Assembly (NCBI GenBank): GCA_977006965.1 | Contig: OZ345355.1 | Location: 1,178,001-1,242,000, forward strand | Direction: 5' to 3' | DNA length: 64,000 nucleotides | Source: Phymatolithon calcareum | Lineage: Eukaryota; Rhodophyta; Florideophyceae; Hapalidiales | In this document: one piece after another, positions 45,841-56,485 of the stretch | Layout: each line of letters opens with the position of its first letter | Position numbering within the stretch: the first letter of the stretch is position 1 | Notes under the pieces: model-generated | Seen by the model: only the letters and a program-made list of their open reading frames with translations | Database searches by the model: none | What the model was told of the DNA's origin: nothing | Position numbers and translations under genes: made by a program

Positions 45841-46979
45841 GGACTTTCAAGGACTCAAAAGGTCATCAAGATGATGTACAAAATGAAGGATTTCGCTGGA
45901 CCCCGACGGAGCTTCAATGAAATCGATTTTGCATAATTGATGTGACCCGCGATAATAGTTTGTCTCCTTTTTGCAGACTGATTTGGAAGGAAGATAACTG
46001 TACGCGTGTCACGCACGTGGAACTGAATTTTCAAGTTAGAAACTCAACGACGTTGTTGGTTCGAAAGTTGCCCCAAGCTTCAGTTAATGAAGGTTCTATC
46101 TTGATCCATCACTTGGGTCGGATAACAACTGGTTTCCCATTGATTCAACTTGGACGAAGTCAATTTGCGGATTGACAGAACGGTATGGGGACAAACTGTT
46201 TTTTTGTGTACTTGTTTCATGGTCCCTGATCTCAAGCACTGTCAAATACTACCATTCCGTCTGCCTGGCCCTTCCATAAATGTGAGGATACAGGAGGTTT
46301 TTGAGCGCGCGTTTTAGGGTGCCTAAAGTACGGGGAACATTAAAAAATTCTGATGAAAGACGGCTGAAAATGATTCTTTCTTTCTTTTATTGTGGGATTT
46401 CTCGAAGCTGATGGAACAATTCTGCATCCTTACGGCTCCAGTAGACCTTAACAGATACGAGGGGTACTTGATATCACAACAGCTGTCCAAGCTGCACAAG
46501 GTGCAGACCCTGGCGCAGCTTAACATCCATATCACTACGCAGCCAATCTTCATTCACCGTCCTTCAAAGGGATGCCCCGGGTTGGAAACCATTTAGGACT
46601 TTCACGGTAGCTATTCGTCTCTCTGTCTTCTTTCATTTTCTTCTGTCTTCTCTCCCAGCTTTCTTGAGCGTTGCGGCACACCACACAGGGCGGAATCTAT
46701 GTACTGCCATACTACCGGAAGGTGATACATTCTTCAACGGATGAGAAACTATCAAGGAGTGGAATGGATTTTGGTTTAGCAGGAGGTTGAAAGCCCCCTG
46801 TAGTGATGATTGTTGTTGCTGCTGTGGTTTATTCGCAAATAAAAGAGTATGTAATCAATTTTAGAGAAATGCTATTCAAAGAGCATTTGAGCGCGTGCGC
46901 TTGGAAAGCTAGAACTTAGCATGCCTGTAGGAGCTTTTTAATCGGGGACATTGACGACGGGGTCACTGCAGCCCATCGC
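45841..46979. other. No gene recognised
   Basis: Scattered short frames without recognisable motifs; no LTR or TIR ends seen. The LINE relic begins near the right end. Confidence 0.4.
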
Positions 46980-48415
46980 AATGCTGTAAAAAGGCAATGA
47001 TGGGGTGTAATGAACAACACTATCACCATCGACCTAGGAGCTCTATAACGGCTCCTTGGAATCTATCCACCGACACTGAGGATGGTGGCATATCTTCTGA
47101 AACCCTCGTGGGTTACGTCAGCAGGCGATGATACAAGAATATGATGCATTATCGATCGAGGAGTACCTCAAGGGTCCCTACTGAGCCCGTGCCTGTACAA
47201 TATCTTCATGGACACATTCGCGGAAGCGGTCTCCAAGGTCCCCAGCGACGTCTCTGATAATCCAGCGCAACTGTTCGCTGACGATGTCCAGCTGCAATCT
47301 AAGGATGGAGAAGGAATGCAGAAGCTGCTTGATATAGCGAAGACCTGGGCGAAGGAAAAATGGTATGAGCTGGAACACAAAGCCAGGAAAGAGCGAGATC
47401 CTTAAATACAAGGGACTTTCGAAACAGACCTTCCACATTGCGGGTCGAGTTCTTCATCAAGCATGGAGGCTCTCGTATCTCGGGATAAGCATGAACCACA
47501 AAGGCGTAACAGACGACATGGCGTTATCAAGAGTACGATATGCAGTGGGGTGCATACACAAACTGCGGGATATTGGAATCAATGTTCGAGGCTTTCAGCC
47601 TGTGACATGCATTAGAATCTTCAAGTCGCTTATTTTGCCAAAGTGGGAGTATGCACTCCACGTGACGCCACTGACAAAGCGATTACAATCAGCAATCGAA
47701 CCTGCAGAAGGTTTATTCTTCAAGAATGTTTTTGGGACATATGCCCAGCACCGCCATGGTAGAAAGCGAGTTCTGTGGCGACTAGAACCACCAGCCATGA
47801 GGAGAAGACACCAATCAGAAAGGTTCTCTGCGAGTCTAGTGAGACAAAAGAAGCGCCTCGATGAGGCAGATTAGTATTCTGGGAGAGATGAAGACATTAA
47901 GGAGGCAACCAAGGACATAGAGTGCCTCAAGAAATATGAAGATCTGCAACAAGCTCTCGATAAAGCGGAGGAGGGCTCAGTCTCAAAGAAAGGGCGACGA
48001 AAAGAAATAACTGAGTTATGGCCAAAGGAAGAAGAGGGAAGATCGCTCGAGATACCAACTGATTCGAACAATCTACCGGTGGTTCTCCGCGTAAGAGAAA
48101 GGTCTACACAGTTGCGATGCCTACGGCTGATATTCAACAGAGCTCCTCTTTGGAGAAAATCAGTACTAGGTGCATACTTTGGTGTCACAGCCGTGATTGA
48201 GCTGGCCGCGCTCCAACGCATTCTATCTTCATCCAAGATTAGTCCGGAAATTGAATATGATTGTAAGCGACTCACCAGAGCACTTGTTGGGAGAGAAATA
48301 CGAATCAAGGATATACTGAATAATCAAACTACGTTAGCTTAGAAAATCGTGCAAAAGCGGCCCTGTTACTCTTGAAGAGAGGCCTTGGGAGCTTTTAAAA
48401 AACCAACATATCCCC
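46980..48415 (+). mobile_element. LINE-type (non-LTR) retrotransposon L1a, 5'-truncated
   Basis: Reverse transcriptase sequence is followed by a C-terminal domain and a 3' UTR with a stem (GGCC ... GGCC around CTGTTACTCTTGAAGAGA), then GGGAGCTTTTAAAAAA. The same 3' end occurs in the copies at 48830-49172 and 59254-59831. Confidence 0.75.
47150..48342 (+). pseudogene. LINE ORF2 reverse transcriptase, C-terminal part
   Basis: It reads DRGVPQGSLLSPCLYNIFMD and then LFADDVQL, the RT palm with the FADD catalytic box, followed after a frameshift near 47370 by LSYLGISMN, the typical LINE RT motif after the palm. It then continues through a single TAG (47872-47874) into the C-terminal domain (ERSTQLRCLRLIFNRAPLWR, RALVGREIRIKDIL) and ends at 48342. 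ORF2 copies LINE RNA at a nicked target. There is no N-terminal endonuclease here because the copy is 5'-truncated; a related endonuclease is at 62369-63048. Confidence 0.8.
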
Positions 48416-48707
48416 CTCCACCGACACTGTTAACACAGTATGGTGAACGACTCTTCCAAGAGGAACCAACAGATTAATCGCAAGCGCCGACTAACAGTCA
48501 ACGTACTGTTAGTCTAGTGTCAGTTAGTGCCCCCCTTTTTGCAGAGTGTGCAATCGCTCGCCCCGCCCCTATTTAAGCCGCGATCCTGATCGCATCTTAG
48601 ACTGAGACATTGCATCAGAGAGAGATCACTCATTTTCAAGAAAACCCCAACTTTATCTCAAGACACATAGTGATTACTGAAATTTCTCCTTAATACTCAG
48701 ACATTCT
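48416..48707. promoter_or_regulatory. Promoter-like DNA of unknown owner
   Basis: CCCCGCCCCTATTTAAGCC near 48550-48577 resembles a GC box plus a TATA-type box, followed by GATCCTGATCGCATCTTAGA. It is not linked to an intact gene. Part of it (TATCTCAAGACA...GTGATTACTGAAATTT, about 48653-48690) recurs inverted at 49185-49222, so the LINE chimera landed inside an inverted repeat. Confidence 0.3.
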
Positions 48708-48720
48708 CCCCCAGGAAACA
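48708..48720. repeat. 13-bp target-site duplication, left copy
   Basis: CCCCCAGGAAACA at 48708-48720 is repeated at 49173-49185, bracketing the chimeric insert 48721-49172. Variable-length duplications of this size are typical of target-primed LINE insertion. Confidence 0.85.
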
Positions 48721-48829
48721 CTCAAGATGAACAAAGAGATCAGTGCGCAATGATTGGCGGGAATAGGTGTGACGATGTGCTTTCGGTCGGTTTCATTTTG
48801 CAATACAGATTTTGGAACTCCTTCGAACT
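48721..48829 (+). pseudogene. 3' end of the biotin carboxylase transcript, retrocopied
   Basis: The 109 bp match the sense strand of 42952-42844, with about five differences: the last codons of the biotin carboxylase gene, its TGA (48751-48753), and 76 nt of 3' flank. Homology stops at 48829, where LINE sequence starts. The segment has the same orientation as the LINE part and lies inside the same target duplication, so both were inserted together. Confidence 0.9.
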
Positions 48830-49172
48830 ACCAGGGATCCTTTACATAGGAGAAAGAACAACACGATTAAGGTGCCTAAGGTTGACATTCAACCGAGCAC
48901 CCCTTTGGAGGAAATCAGTGTTGGGTGCTTACTGTGGGATTACCGCGGTGGTCGAACTAGTCGCCTTACAGCGTACTCTAGCGTCATCGAAGATGAGTAC
49001 AGAAATTGAGTTTGAGTGCAAGAGACTCACAGGAGCTCTTGTTGGGAGAGAATTACGAATCAAGAACGTTTTGAGCAGACAGATGACTATAGCGTAGAGA
49101 TTATGCAAGAGCTGCCCCGTTGCTCCAAGGTGAGGCTTTGGGAGCTCTCAAAAATAAAATCATCAAATATCG
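48830..49172 (+). mobile_element. LINE 3' end L1b, fused to the retrocopy
   Basis: It encodes GERTTRLRCLRLTFNRAPLW to the ORF2 stop at 49097, then the 3' UTR (GCCCCGTTGCTCC...GGAGCTCTC) and the tail AAAAATAAAATCATC. It is strongly 5'-truncated and related to L1a and L1c but a different copy. Confidence 0.85.
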
Positions 49173-49185
49173 CCCCCAGGAAACA

Positions 49186-49820
49186 AATTTCTGTAATCAT
49201 TGAGTGTCTTGAGATAGAGTACAATGCGCTCTCTTGACCCCGTTTTGGCGATCTCAAAGGGGTTTTCGCATCCATGTCTTCGGCTGCTGCCTTGTATTCG
49301 CGATCATCTAGGGCTCCTTGTTCTGCACAACTATGCCGTTCGAGAAACTGGAGAACCGATCGTCGGCAAGCCTCTAGAACCGTCATCCTAATTCGTCTTG
49401 TGTGTTAGAAATCTGCGCGTTTAGTCCCAAGACTGCTTATCGGATGGCTCCTGATGAATTCGTGCTTTACAGTTGACAGGGATCAAACCCCGTCCACGTC
49501 CTCCCGTTGCGAGGACTTTTAGCATGCAACACAACCGTGCTAAGGGCCCAAAGGGCAGGGGAAGGGAGACAAATAATAATCGAGCATCGGAAACCCCTCG
49601 ACTTTTATAGTAATTACTCAAGGAGAAAAAGTGTTCATTGGACAGTCTGGATTATGTACACAACTGAGTCGCAATCCTCTGTATCGCTCCCACAGCTCAC
49701 TCTGCTTCAACTTTTCTTCCCCGTACGAACTGCACCGACTGTCCAACTCCCCATTTCCGTCGCAGACACGGAATACTTTGAACGCCGCTCTTTTCCTTCA
49801 CGAAAGCTCCCATTGTCCAG
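49186..49820. other. Intergenic DNA downstream of the FAS1-Hint gene
   Basis: No gene recognised. A tRNA-like stretch on the minus strand near 49460-49560 was considered and rejected. Confidence 0.4.
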
Positions 49821-51287
49821 TCACCCCGACAGCACATGTAGTTGCATAGCCATCTGCCGCACAACATTTCTTAGCACACTCGCAATCTCAACCGTCGGTC
49901 GACCGCTGTAAAACAAACTTCCGAGTGGCTCACGCACAACACCCGCCCCCACCACCGCTCGCACAGGCGCCAGCAGTGCATGCGCAACCATCGGCGGGAA
50001 GAGCGCCGTATACGTCGACGCCACAATTCCCCCTACAACAATGTCGCCCTGCATAGTATGCGGAGCCATCAACCCTCTCTCAACCACGCGCGACACACTC
50101 TCCACCCGTCTTGGTCCACTCACTGTTCGCACGACATGACCAACTTGCACCGTATCCGCACGCACCAATTGACCGTTCGCGTAGATGAAATGCGCCGCGC
50201 TGAGTGCTATCATATGCTCTCTTCCTTTGGTAACAATGTTGACGAATTCATGCAACCCATGATACTCCCGATGCGTGAAGAGATACACTCGACTGCTCGC
50301 ACCCGATCGTGCAACCGCCACTTTGTCGCCGGCGACGAGGTCGCGCATGCGGACAACGGTGCGGTCGGCGCGCAGCACGGGTGCGTCGGCGGGGAAGCAG
50401 ACCGTGGCGCCAGCGCCGCCGTTACCGCCGTTGCTTCTGTCCTGATTCGACACACCCTGTGCAGAGTTGACTACTGCTCTTGTGACGGACAGGTCGACAT
50501 TGACCGGGAAGAGCAGTCTATCAATTCCGTGCATGATACCGTTATCTGCCAGCCGATCGGACGCGGCACCCTCGAGCAATTGGGGATCCGGTAACTGCGT
50601 GGCGACATGGCGTAACGTGGAGCCATCAACGACGATTTGGTTGCCTTGATAAGTGACGACAGGTGTGCGTTCGCGCAGCATTTGAGCGTTCATGCTTCCC
50701 GGAAGGATATGGTAACCAACGATGTTAAAAAGCGCAACTTCAGGTTGCCCGTTGGTAAGATTAGACAGCACGTTCATAATAGCATTGTAAGCCCCTCTTT
50801 CGTCCGAACTCTGATACCCCAAATCCTTCGCCGTGTTGATGAATGCCGCATCAGTCGGCGCAAAGAGTGTGACACCCACACCACCATGAGTGTCCGTGAG
50901 AACCTGACCGTAATTTGAATCCCTCACAGCACGGGCGAATATGTCATAGTCATCATTATCAGAGTCGAAATCACCGGCGCCAGAGTTTACGATATCCGAC
51001 ATGGTGCCCGTCGCTGTGGCCGGGCCCCTCGTCGTGTTGCCGTCAACTACCGTGCCTCTCGGTGCGGCAGAGGATACCGGTGCCGGCGAAGATACCGGTG
51101 CTGGCGACGCTACCGGCGAGACCGCGGCGCTAGGCGAGGATCCTGCCGGGGCAATTTGGATGGGTGAGACGTTTTCCTGACGCACACCGGGCCGTCGCGG
51201 CAGTTCAAGGGGCCCGCATATCGCGCAGGAAAACAGCAGCGCGAGCAAAGTGGATACGAGCGGGAGACGCGATGTGCGCGACGACAT
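49821..51287 (-). CDS. Secreted FAS1 (fasciclin) protein with C-terminal Hint domain
   Basis: 488 residues, intronless. Residues 1-25 form a signal peptide (LVSTLLALLFSCAICG). Then a Ser/Pro/Ala/Val-rich linker with PAPVSS repeats (about 45-92). A FAS1 domain follows (about 113-262) with H1 motif TLFAPTDAAF, the central YH motif GYHILPG and H2 motif NGIMHGIDRLLFPV. A Gly/Asn spacer follows, then a Hint/Hog-type domain (about 296-429): nucleophile-position Cys297 in VCFPADAPV, MRDLVAGDKVAV, ALSAAHFIY with His366, and GDIVVGGIVASTYT. FAS1 domains mediate adhesion and matrix binding; Hint domains cut the peptide bond before the Cys, as in Hedgehog and inteins. I infer a secreted or cell-wall protein that may self-process. 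The ~60 residues after Hint are hydrophobic and might anchor it. The start is the only ATG giving the signal peptide. Confidence 0.9.
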   Translation of the reverse strand: MSSRTSRLPLVSTLLALLFSCAICGPLELPRRPGVRQENVSPIQIAPAGSSPSAAVSPVASPAPVSSPAPVSSAAPRGTVVDGNTTRGPATATGTMSDIVNSGAGDFDSDNDDYDIFARAVRDSNYGQVLTDTHGGVGVTLFAPTDAAFINTAKDLGYQSSDERGAYNAIMNVLSNLTNGQPEVALFNIVGYHILPGSMNAQMLRERTPVVTYQGNQIVVDGSTLRHVATQLPDPQLLEGAASDRLADNGIMHGIDRLLFPVNVDLSVTRAVVNSAQGVSNQDRSNGGNGGAGATVCFPADAPVLRADRTVVRMRDLVAGDKVAVARSGASSRVYLFTHREYHGLHEFVNIVTKGREHMIALSAAHFIYANGQLVRADTVQVGHVVRTVSGPRRVESVSRVVERGLMAPHTMQGDIVVGGIVASTYTALFPPMVAHALLAPVRAVVGAGVVREPLGSLFYSGRPTVEIASVLRNVVRQMAMQLHVLSG

Positions 51288-51983
51288 GTTGTCCGGTTCG
51301 AGGCGGGTGGAGTGAACCGCAGTGGGATGGGGAAGGATCGGGGGGGCGAGTTGCCGATGGAGGATGGATGTGACCTTTTGACGGTCGCGAGTGCCGTGAG
51401 TGGGTATGGAGAAAGGATACAGTAAACGACAGTGGTACAGTATGCGATGGTCAGCTGGCGTGGGGCAGGACGTGCAGGGAGGTGGGTCGACGAGGGGAGC
51501 GATGTGTAGGTGTGATGGACAGTGAATTACTGCAACTGTTGGAAAGTTGTTGGATGGTGAATTTGCTGAATGCGGATTTGAGGCTTGTCGTTCCTACTGT
51601 AGAGCGTTCGTACTCGTGGAAGACAGCTTGTGTATTCAGCACAGGCAGAGCCGCGCGAAATTGATTTGCGAGCATCGCCGGAGTGTACCTGCGTTTAGCA
51701 TCAGAAGCAAGATCATCTGTTGATCATCAGTCGTGATTGGACTGGTCAACTGTATTGTCTATGATAATCCGGGCTCTCTTGCTTAATCTGTCTGACCAAT
51801 TGCGGACTGCGTCCGCACTGTGCGTCGAGATTTGGGGCAAGATTTTCTGTACCATAATTTTAAAGAAAATTTAATTCTTGATTGCTACCTTATGATACTA
51901 AAAATGCTGTAATATATTACTGTAATGATATACACGATGCAGTTCCAACAGTATGATATCCCGCTCGCCTTCTCTCTCCAAAT
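51288..51983. other. Intergenic DNA between the acyltransferase and FAS1-Hint genes
   Basis: Contains the 3' flank of the acyltransferase gene and the promoter region of the FAS1-Hint gene, both on the minus strand. AT-rich toward 51840-51950. No clear TATA box or other gene seen. Confidence 0.4.
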
Positions 51984-53495
51984 TCAACACATGAGCGTTC
52001 CGTTTTGCAACAAGTAGTCGCGCGCATAGAGCAGCATAATGATGCTCTGCCCGCTAAACAGCATAATCCACATGAGAAAATTCCCCTGTCTCGTTCCCTC
52101 CAGCCTTCTTGAGAACCGCATCAACGGCACCTGCAGCAGCATCCCGGTAAACATATACGGCCTCAACAGTCGGAACCCAATGAAGCACACAAACTCATGC
52201 AGAATAGCCGATAAAAGAAACGTCCCGAGAGCCGCCGTCTTCGCCTTCATTTTGTGTCGGTTCATCCCCTCCACGTAGCAGTGTCGCAAGCACCACTCAT
52301 GCACGAGAACGTTCCACTTCCGCCAGAAGGAATCCAACGTAGTGGAGTTCCACCAGTCGAGATAAAACTGCCGGTCGGCAAACTGTGTAACTTCCGCAAT
52401 AGCATTCAACATACAGTGAAAGAACCCCCAAAACATCAGCAGCCATCCGATGAACGACGGTAGCGCAACCTTCAGACAGAAATACCACATCCGCTCAGCA
52501 TCCCGCGAATTGCGCCACACCGGCACACAGAATTGCATCATCAAAAAGTAGTGCACCCCTGCGCAAACGCCCGCCTGCGACAGATACCACACCAAATACC
52601 GCATGCGTACCGCACTCGTTCGCGGGTAGCTCGTCTCGTAAACCAACGTGGGAGACACACAAAAATTGACAAAATTCCCAAACGTAACATTTTTGGGATA
52701 CGGTACCCATTCCGCCCGTTCCGCGTCCTTAATTTTCTCAACTTCATCCACATCATTCTCCCTTTTCCCCTTCCCCTCACCCTTCTCCTTCCGTCTTCGT
52801 CTCCCCGACGTCGACCCCGCAATCTCATCCCCGGATGAGTTCAACCCGGTCTGTTGCATCTTGCGTTCCAATTTCCGCTTCTGCGTCTCCTCTGCCAGAA
52901 TGAGATTGGTCACCACCCACGAATGCTGCTTGAGCGACACAACCACGATGAACATAGCGAGAAACAGCGCAAATATCGGGTTGATCTTACTGTGCAATAT
53001 CACAGAGCTCACCACAACATAGTACGCCCCCAGTCCGGCCATATGCCATCCGACGACATTCTGATCGGACAGTACACCGGCAACGTGCAGTCGAATCAGC
53101 GCGTAAGACCCAACTAGCCACGGCGGGAGCAGCAGCAGAAATTGCAGCGAGCTCACCGCGTCAGTCGCAAGCTTCTCCGTGCACAGAGAGGAGGGTCCGG
53201 CTTGGAAGCCTATTTCCATCACGTTGCGAATGGAGAGGTAGACGAGCGAGAAGCAGAGGAAGATGAAACTCAGGTTGTACAACCCCTCCAGTCGATGCGA
53301 CTTCAGCTCTTCCAGAAGCTCGATGGATCCTAGCGCGGCCGGACTGGCGCCGTAGTATGCTTCCAGCGGCGCGAGTCGCGGGGTCGGTTCATGGGTGAAG
53401 AGTGAGGGGCGTGCTACGGCGTCGTCGCCGAGGGATTCGCGCGACACGGACGGTAGGAATTGAGATTCGTCGTCGTCTTCCGTGGGCACAGCCAT
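51984..53495 (-). CDS. MBOAT O-acyltransferase, DGAT1/sterol acyltransferase family
   Basis: 503 residues, intronless, multi-spanning ER membrane enzyme that transfers acyl-CoA to diacylglycerol (DGAT1) or sterol (ACAT/SOAT). Visible: a variable acidic N-terminus (1-60), membrane segments from about 72, the loop SPTLVYETSYPRT (281-293), the family signature FYLDWWN (377-383, consensus FYxDWWN), and the MBOAT active-site His433 in SAILHEFVCF. The length matches DGAT1 (~500). An unusual basic low-complexity loop (about 205-262, Lys/Arg/Glu-rich) sits between membrane segments. The HSWVVTN segment resembles sterol acyltransferases slightly more than plant DGAT1, so the substrate is uncertain. 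The start is the ATG at 53495. It shares the strand with the FAS1-Hint gene but has its own ~700-bp spacer. Confidence 0.9.
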   Translation of the reverse strand: MAVPTEDDDESQFLPSVSRESLGDDAVARPSLFTHEPTPRLAPLEAYYGASPAALGSIELLEELKSHRLEGLYNLSFIFLCFSLVYLSIRNVMEIGFQAGPSSLCTEKLATDAVSSLQFLLLLPPWLVGSYALIRLHVAGVLSDQNVVGWHMAGLGAYYVVVSSVILHSKINPIFALFLAMFIVVVSLKQHSWVVTNLILAEETQKRKLERKMQQTGLNSSGDEIAGSTSGRRRRKEKGEGKGKRENDVDEVEKIKDAERAEWVPYPKNVTFGNFVNFCVSPTLVYETSYPRTSAVRMRYLVWYLSQAGVCAGVHYFLMMQFCVPVWRNSRDAERMWYFCLKVALPSFIGWLLMFWGFFHCMLNAIAEVTQFADRQFYLDWWNSTTLDSFWRKWNVLVHEWCLRHCYVEGMNRHKMKAKTAALGTFLLSAILHEFVCFIGFRLLRPYMFTGMLLQVPLMRFSRRLEGTRQGNFLMWIMLFSGQSIIMLLYARDYLLQNGTLMC

Positions 53496-53849
53496 GGTTG
53501 CAGACTACGCGTGGTCGTGCACACACAATGGTTGAAATGGTTGTTGCTTTCAGGAGGCTGGTGGTTGCGGATGGCGGGTTGGGAGAAATGGTTATCTGAA
53601 GATGAGGAGCGTCTGAATATTTTGGGATTTCGAAACCGATCGATCGAGTCACATCTCATTCTGTCTGGTTTTTCTGGTTTGTCGGCGGTGTGATTGGAAG
53701 AATTGGATGAAATTGTGCGGTGCCCGATTGTAATTGGACATGAGGGAATTATAACGTGGACAGTGGTGGTGTTCAGTCATTTTCAATTCAAGACAAATCC
53801 AGGAGCGCTATCAGGAACTTCCCAGACCCTTGGTATGATACGAGGGTCA

Positions 53850-54290
53850 TGAGAACATCAATCTTCGTTCGATTCGCAACAGCCTGCGTCTGGTGCACTC
53901 GGATGATGGCCCAGTGAAAGCGATCTGCATGGAATCACATAATCTGTCTGCCAACGGTGAACGGCTTCGGCCTTGATGTGACAGCGCATAACTGATACAT
54001 GCTGCTTGTGTCTGTCGCCAAGGACTCTTGCAACGTTTTTCGGTCGATGGAGCACGTGGCCACGCTCGGAATGCGGAGCTCTTGGCAGCTGCGGATCTCC
54101 CCGATTGCCAATCAGTAGTTTCTTGATCCACCTCGGCGACAGCGCTTGTGCAGTCATCTTTTTCGCTGCGGGGGCACCATGAGACAAAGTGCAGACGGCG
54201 ACGAGACGATTGGCATTCGGGCAGAAGTGGGCACGCGCAGTGTGTGCTGGTGCATGGGCTCGGCGCGAAAGTCGGTGATGTGCAGTAACT
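53850..54290 (-). pseudogene. Biotin carboxylase N-terminal relic
   Basis: The minus strand contains WIKKLLIGNRG (functional gene: KPIKKLLIANRG). In shifted frames follow SCQELRIPSVAT (cf. SCQELGIPCVAV), IKAEAVH (cf. TKADAVH) and DSMQIAFTGPSSECTR (cf. DSMGITFIGPSSDSITR). Upstream, the transit-peptide region is still alignable at the DNA level around CTCGTCGCCGTCTG. Several frameshifts, deletions and stops are present. It is much more diverged than the 3' relic at 48721, so it is an older, independent copy. No poly(A) tract or target duplication was found. Confidence 0.75.
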
Positions 54291-56485
54291 ACTGCATGTC
54301 GCCGGTTCTAGAAGATATGCGAGATTAGATGGCGCCGAAAAGCACGAGCGCTAAAAAGGGCGCAGGTTTTGCGGGTGTGGCAGTTCTCGCGGCTGGCATT
54401 GTTTAAACGTTGGTGTCGTGCACGAGCTTGGGCTTGTTGTCTTCATTATGCTATGTTTCATTATGCTGCAGTGAAATTGAAGACGCTGTGGCAAAAGGAC
54501 GGATCGAAGAAACTTCAATGGGAGCACGTATGTTTGTGCTGAACGGTCTGTTTTTGTTTGTGCGGATGAAGCGGGGAATATGACGGCCTCTTTTTGATGG
54601 AGGAAGTAATCCCGCAAAATCATCACGCTGTTCTCGACCTTGGGCTCTATATCCGGTAGGTCCACAGTGGTTTCTTTCACATCAGTGCATGTATTCCTCC
54701 CGCGTACACATCTTGGTAGCTATGACCGATAATCTACTGTCTGTGCTTTCGTCAAATGCGTTTATTGTACGCATTGTGCATTGGTACCATCACACCTGCT
54801 TCCAATCTGAAGGCGGAGGTAAAAACCAGTGGACATTTCAGCGCGACTCGAGTATGGCTCGTAAGCTCAATATCCGAGCGGGTCTTGCGTCAGACCGCCA
54901 AATCGACAGTCTCCCAGCCTGCGTGCGGGTCTTTCGTGCACTTGAACATAGCGCCTTGAACGTGGGGCCAGCAGACGACGTTGTCTATTGGACGACTTGT
55001 TCCCGCGATTGGCGATGGCACTCGGAGAGGCATGTGCTAATACTGATCAGGAACGACGGCGGAAGCAGCAATTGCACTGGATAAAAATGCGTCTTCTAAC
55101 CCTTTCTTGCGCGCGCGGCTGTCGCGGACGAACGAAAAGTTATGAGTCTCGTATGAACTATCTCGGTGATTTTTGAAAAAAGCACCATTAGCCCTCACTG
55201 CAGAAGCTGCGGGGCACTTAGTGCACTTCGTCCGTATAATACTGCAGCAGAAAAGGCAAGCCTGTTCGGGCCACATTTCTTCGCACCGAATCTACGGGAG
55301 TCATGTCTTGCCTATCGAGTTTCCTGCTGGGTTCATCCGGTCTATGGAGGCGGTTACGTCTTTGCAGCATATGAGGACAGGTTTTACCAACTGACTCACT
55401 ACTGTACGCTTCTCATTGCTGAGGTTTCAGCGGGAGCTATCGAGCTTCAACACTATTCCCATCTATGTTCGCAGCAGTCTTAGGGCCCGAGCAATGTTGT
55501 GAGAGCAGTTATCCGACGCACGAGCAAAACTTGTTCGACCTACCCCTGCATTATGGATCGACAGATGCGACCTTTGCCCGAAGGTGGTGAATCGACCCTG
55601 AGATGCGCGCGAAGGACACAATTCAATGACTCTCGCCTCCGAAGAACAAAGAGATTATACCTTTTCGCATCTTCACATTCAATTGCCTGTCCTCAACAAA
55701 TGATGCACCAAGATGGAAGCTTCTGAGGAAGCCCTGCGCATGATCGAATAGCAAATTTGTAGAGCTACTGCATGCCGTTGCATGCAAAACTGTAGCTACG
55801 TTTGCATCTACAGTACCTTGTGTTTCAATCCATCGAGGTCCAAACGACAAGAACGAATATGTACTGAAAAGTCAATGGAGAATCATTTGAGATGCTTGAG
55901 ATTTTCAACAAAGGGTGGTCTGGTTAATCAGCACAATAGCCTAAAACAACGGGGCCAGCCATAGTGTTAAAGAAAGCAGTCCGCGCCACAGTTGCTCACG
56001 CCGGGGCTGGACAAAAGCAACGCTAGTAATTCTTTCAGAGACCAGCTCTGCGACACGACCACTTGCGATTGCCGCACACCGAAACTAGGTAAGGTTCCCG
56101 TATCTCGCCGCATCGCCGTTGTTGACGAACAGTCTGGCTGCGTAACGGAAGAATAACAAAATAGGCGAGAAGCACCGTAGTGGGATAGGGCGCGCATAGG
56201 AATTCTCCGCAATGACGGTGACGATATACGCAGCGAGTCGACGTCTGATGCCAGCGATGATTCTGACATAGGTTTGATCCGTATTGACGGCCGTGTCAAG
56301 AACGGAAGCCGTCACAATGCCCCAGCGCGGCGCGGAGGATCGCCACGATTGCAATGTGAGACGGCCATGCCCTTCTGCCGATCTCCACAGAATCTCTGTT
56401 GCCGAGTACAATGCAGTGCGGCCCCTTTCGCAATCGATGCAAGGTCCCCGATCCGCGAGATCGGTCAGGGAGCTTGAGTACTGTA
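54291..56485. other. No gene recognised
   Basis: Many short frames on both strands without recognisable motifs or credible composition. A weak inverted signal near 55750-55810 (GTAGCTACTG... CATGC) was seen. No LTR ends found. Confidence 0.4.

Noticed and set aside
49455-49565. tRNA-like stretch on the minus strand (GGGCCCTTAGCACGG..., a GGTTTGATCCC T-arm-like box)
   Set aside because: The acceptor stem does not close, the anticodon loop lacks U33, and the T loop has the wrong size. At best it is a decayed tRNA-like sequence.
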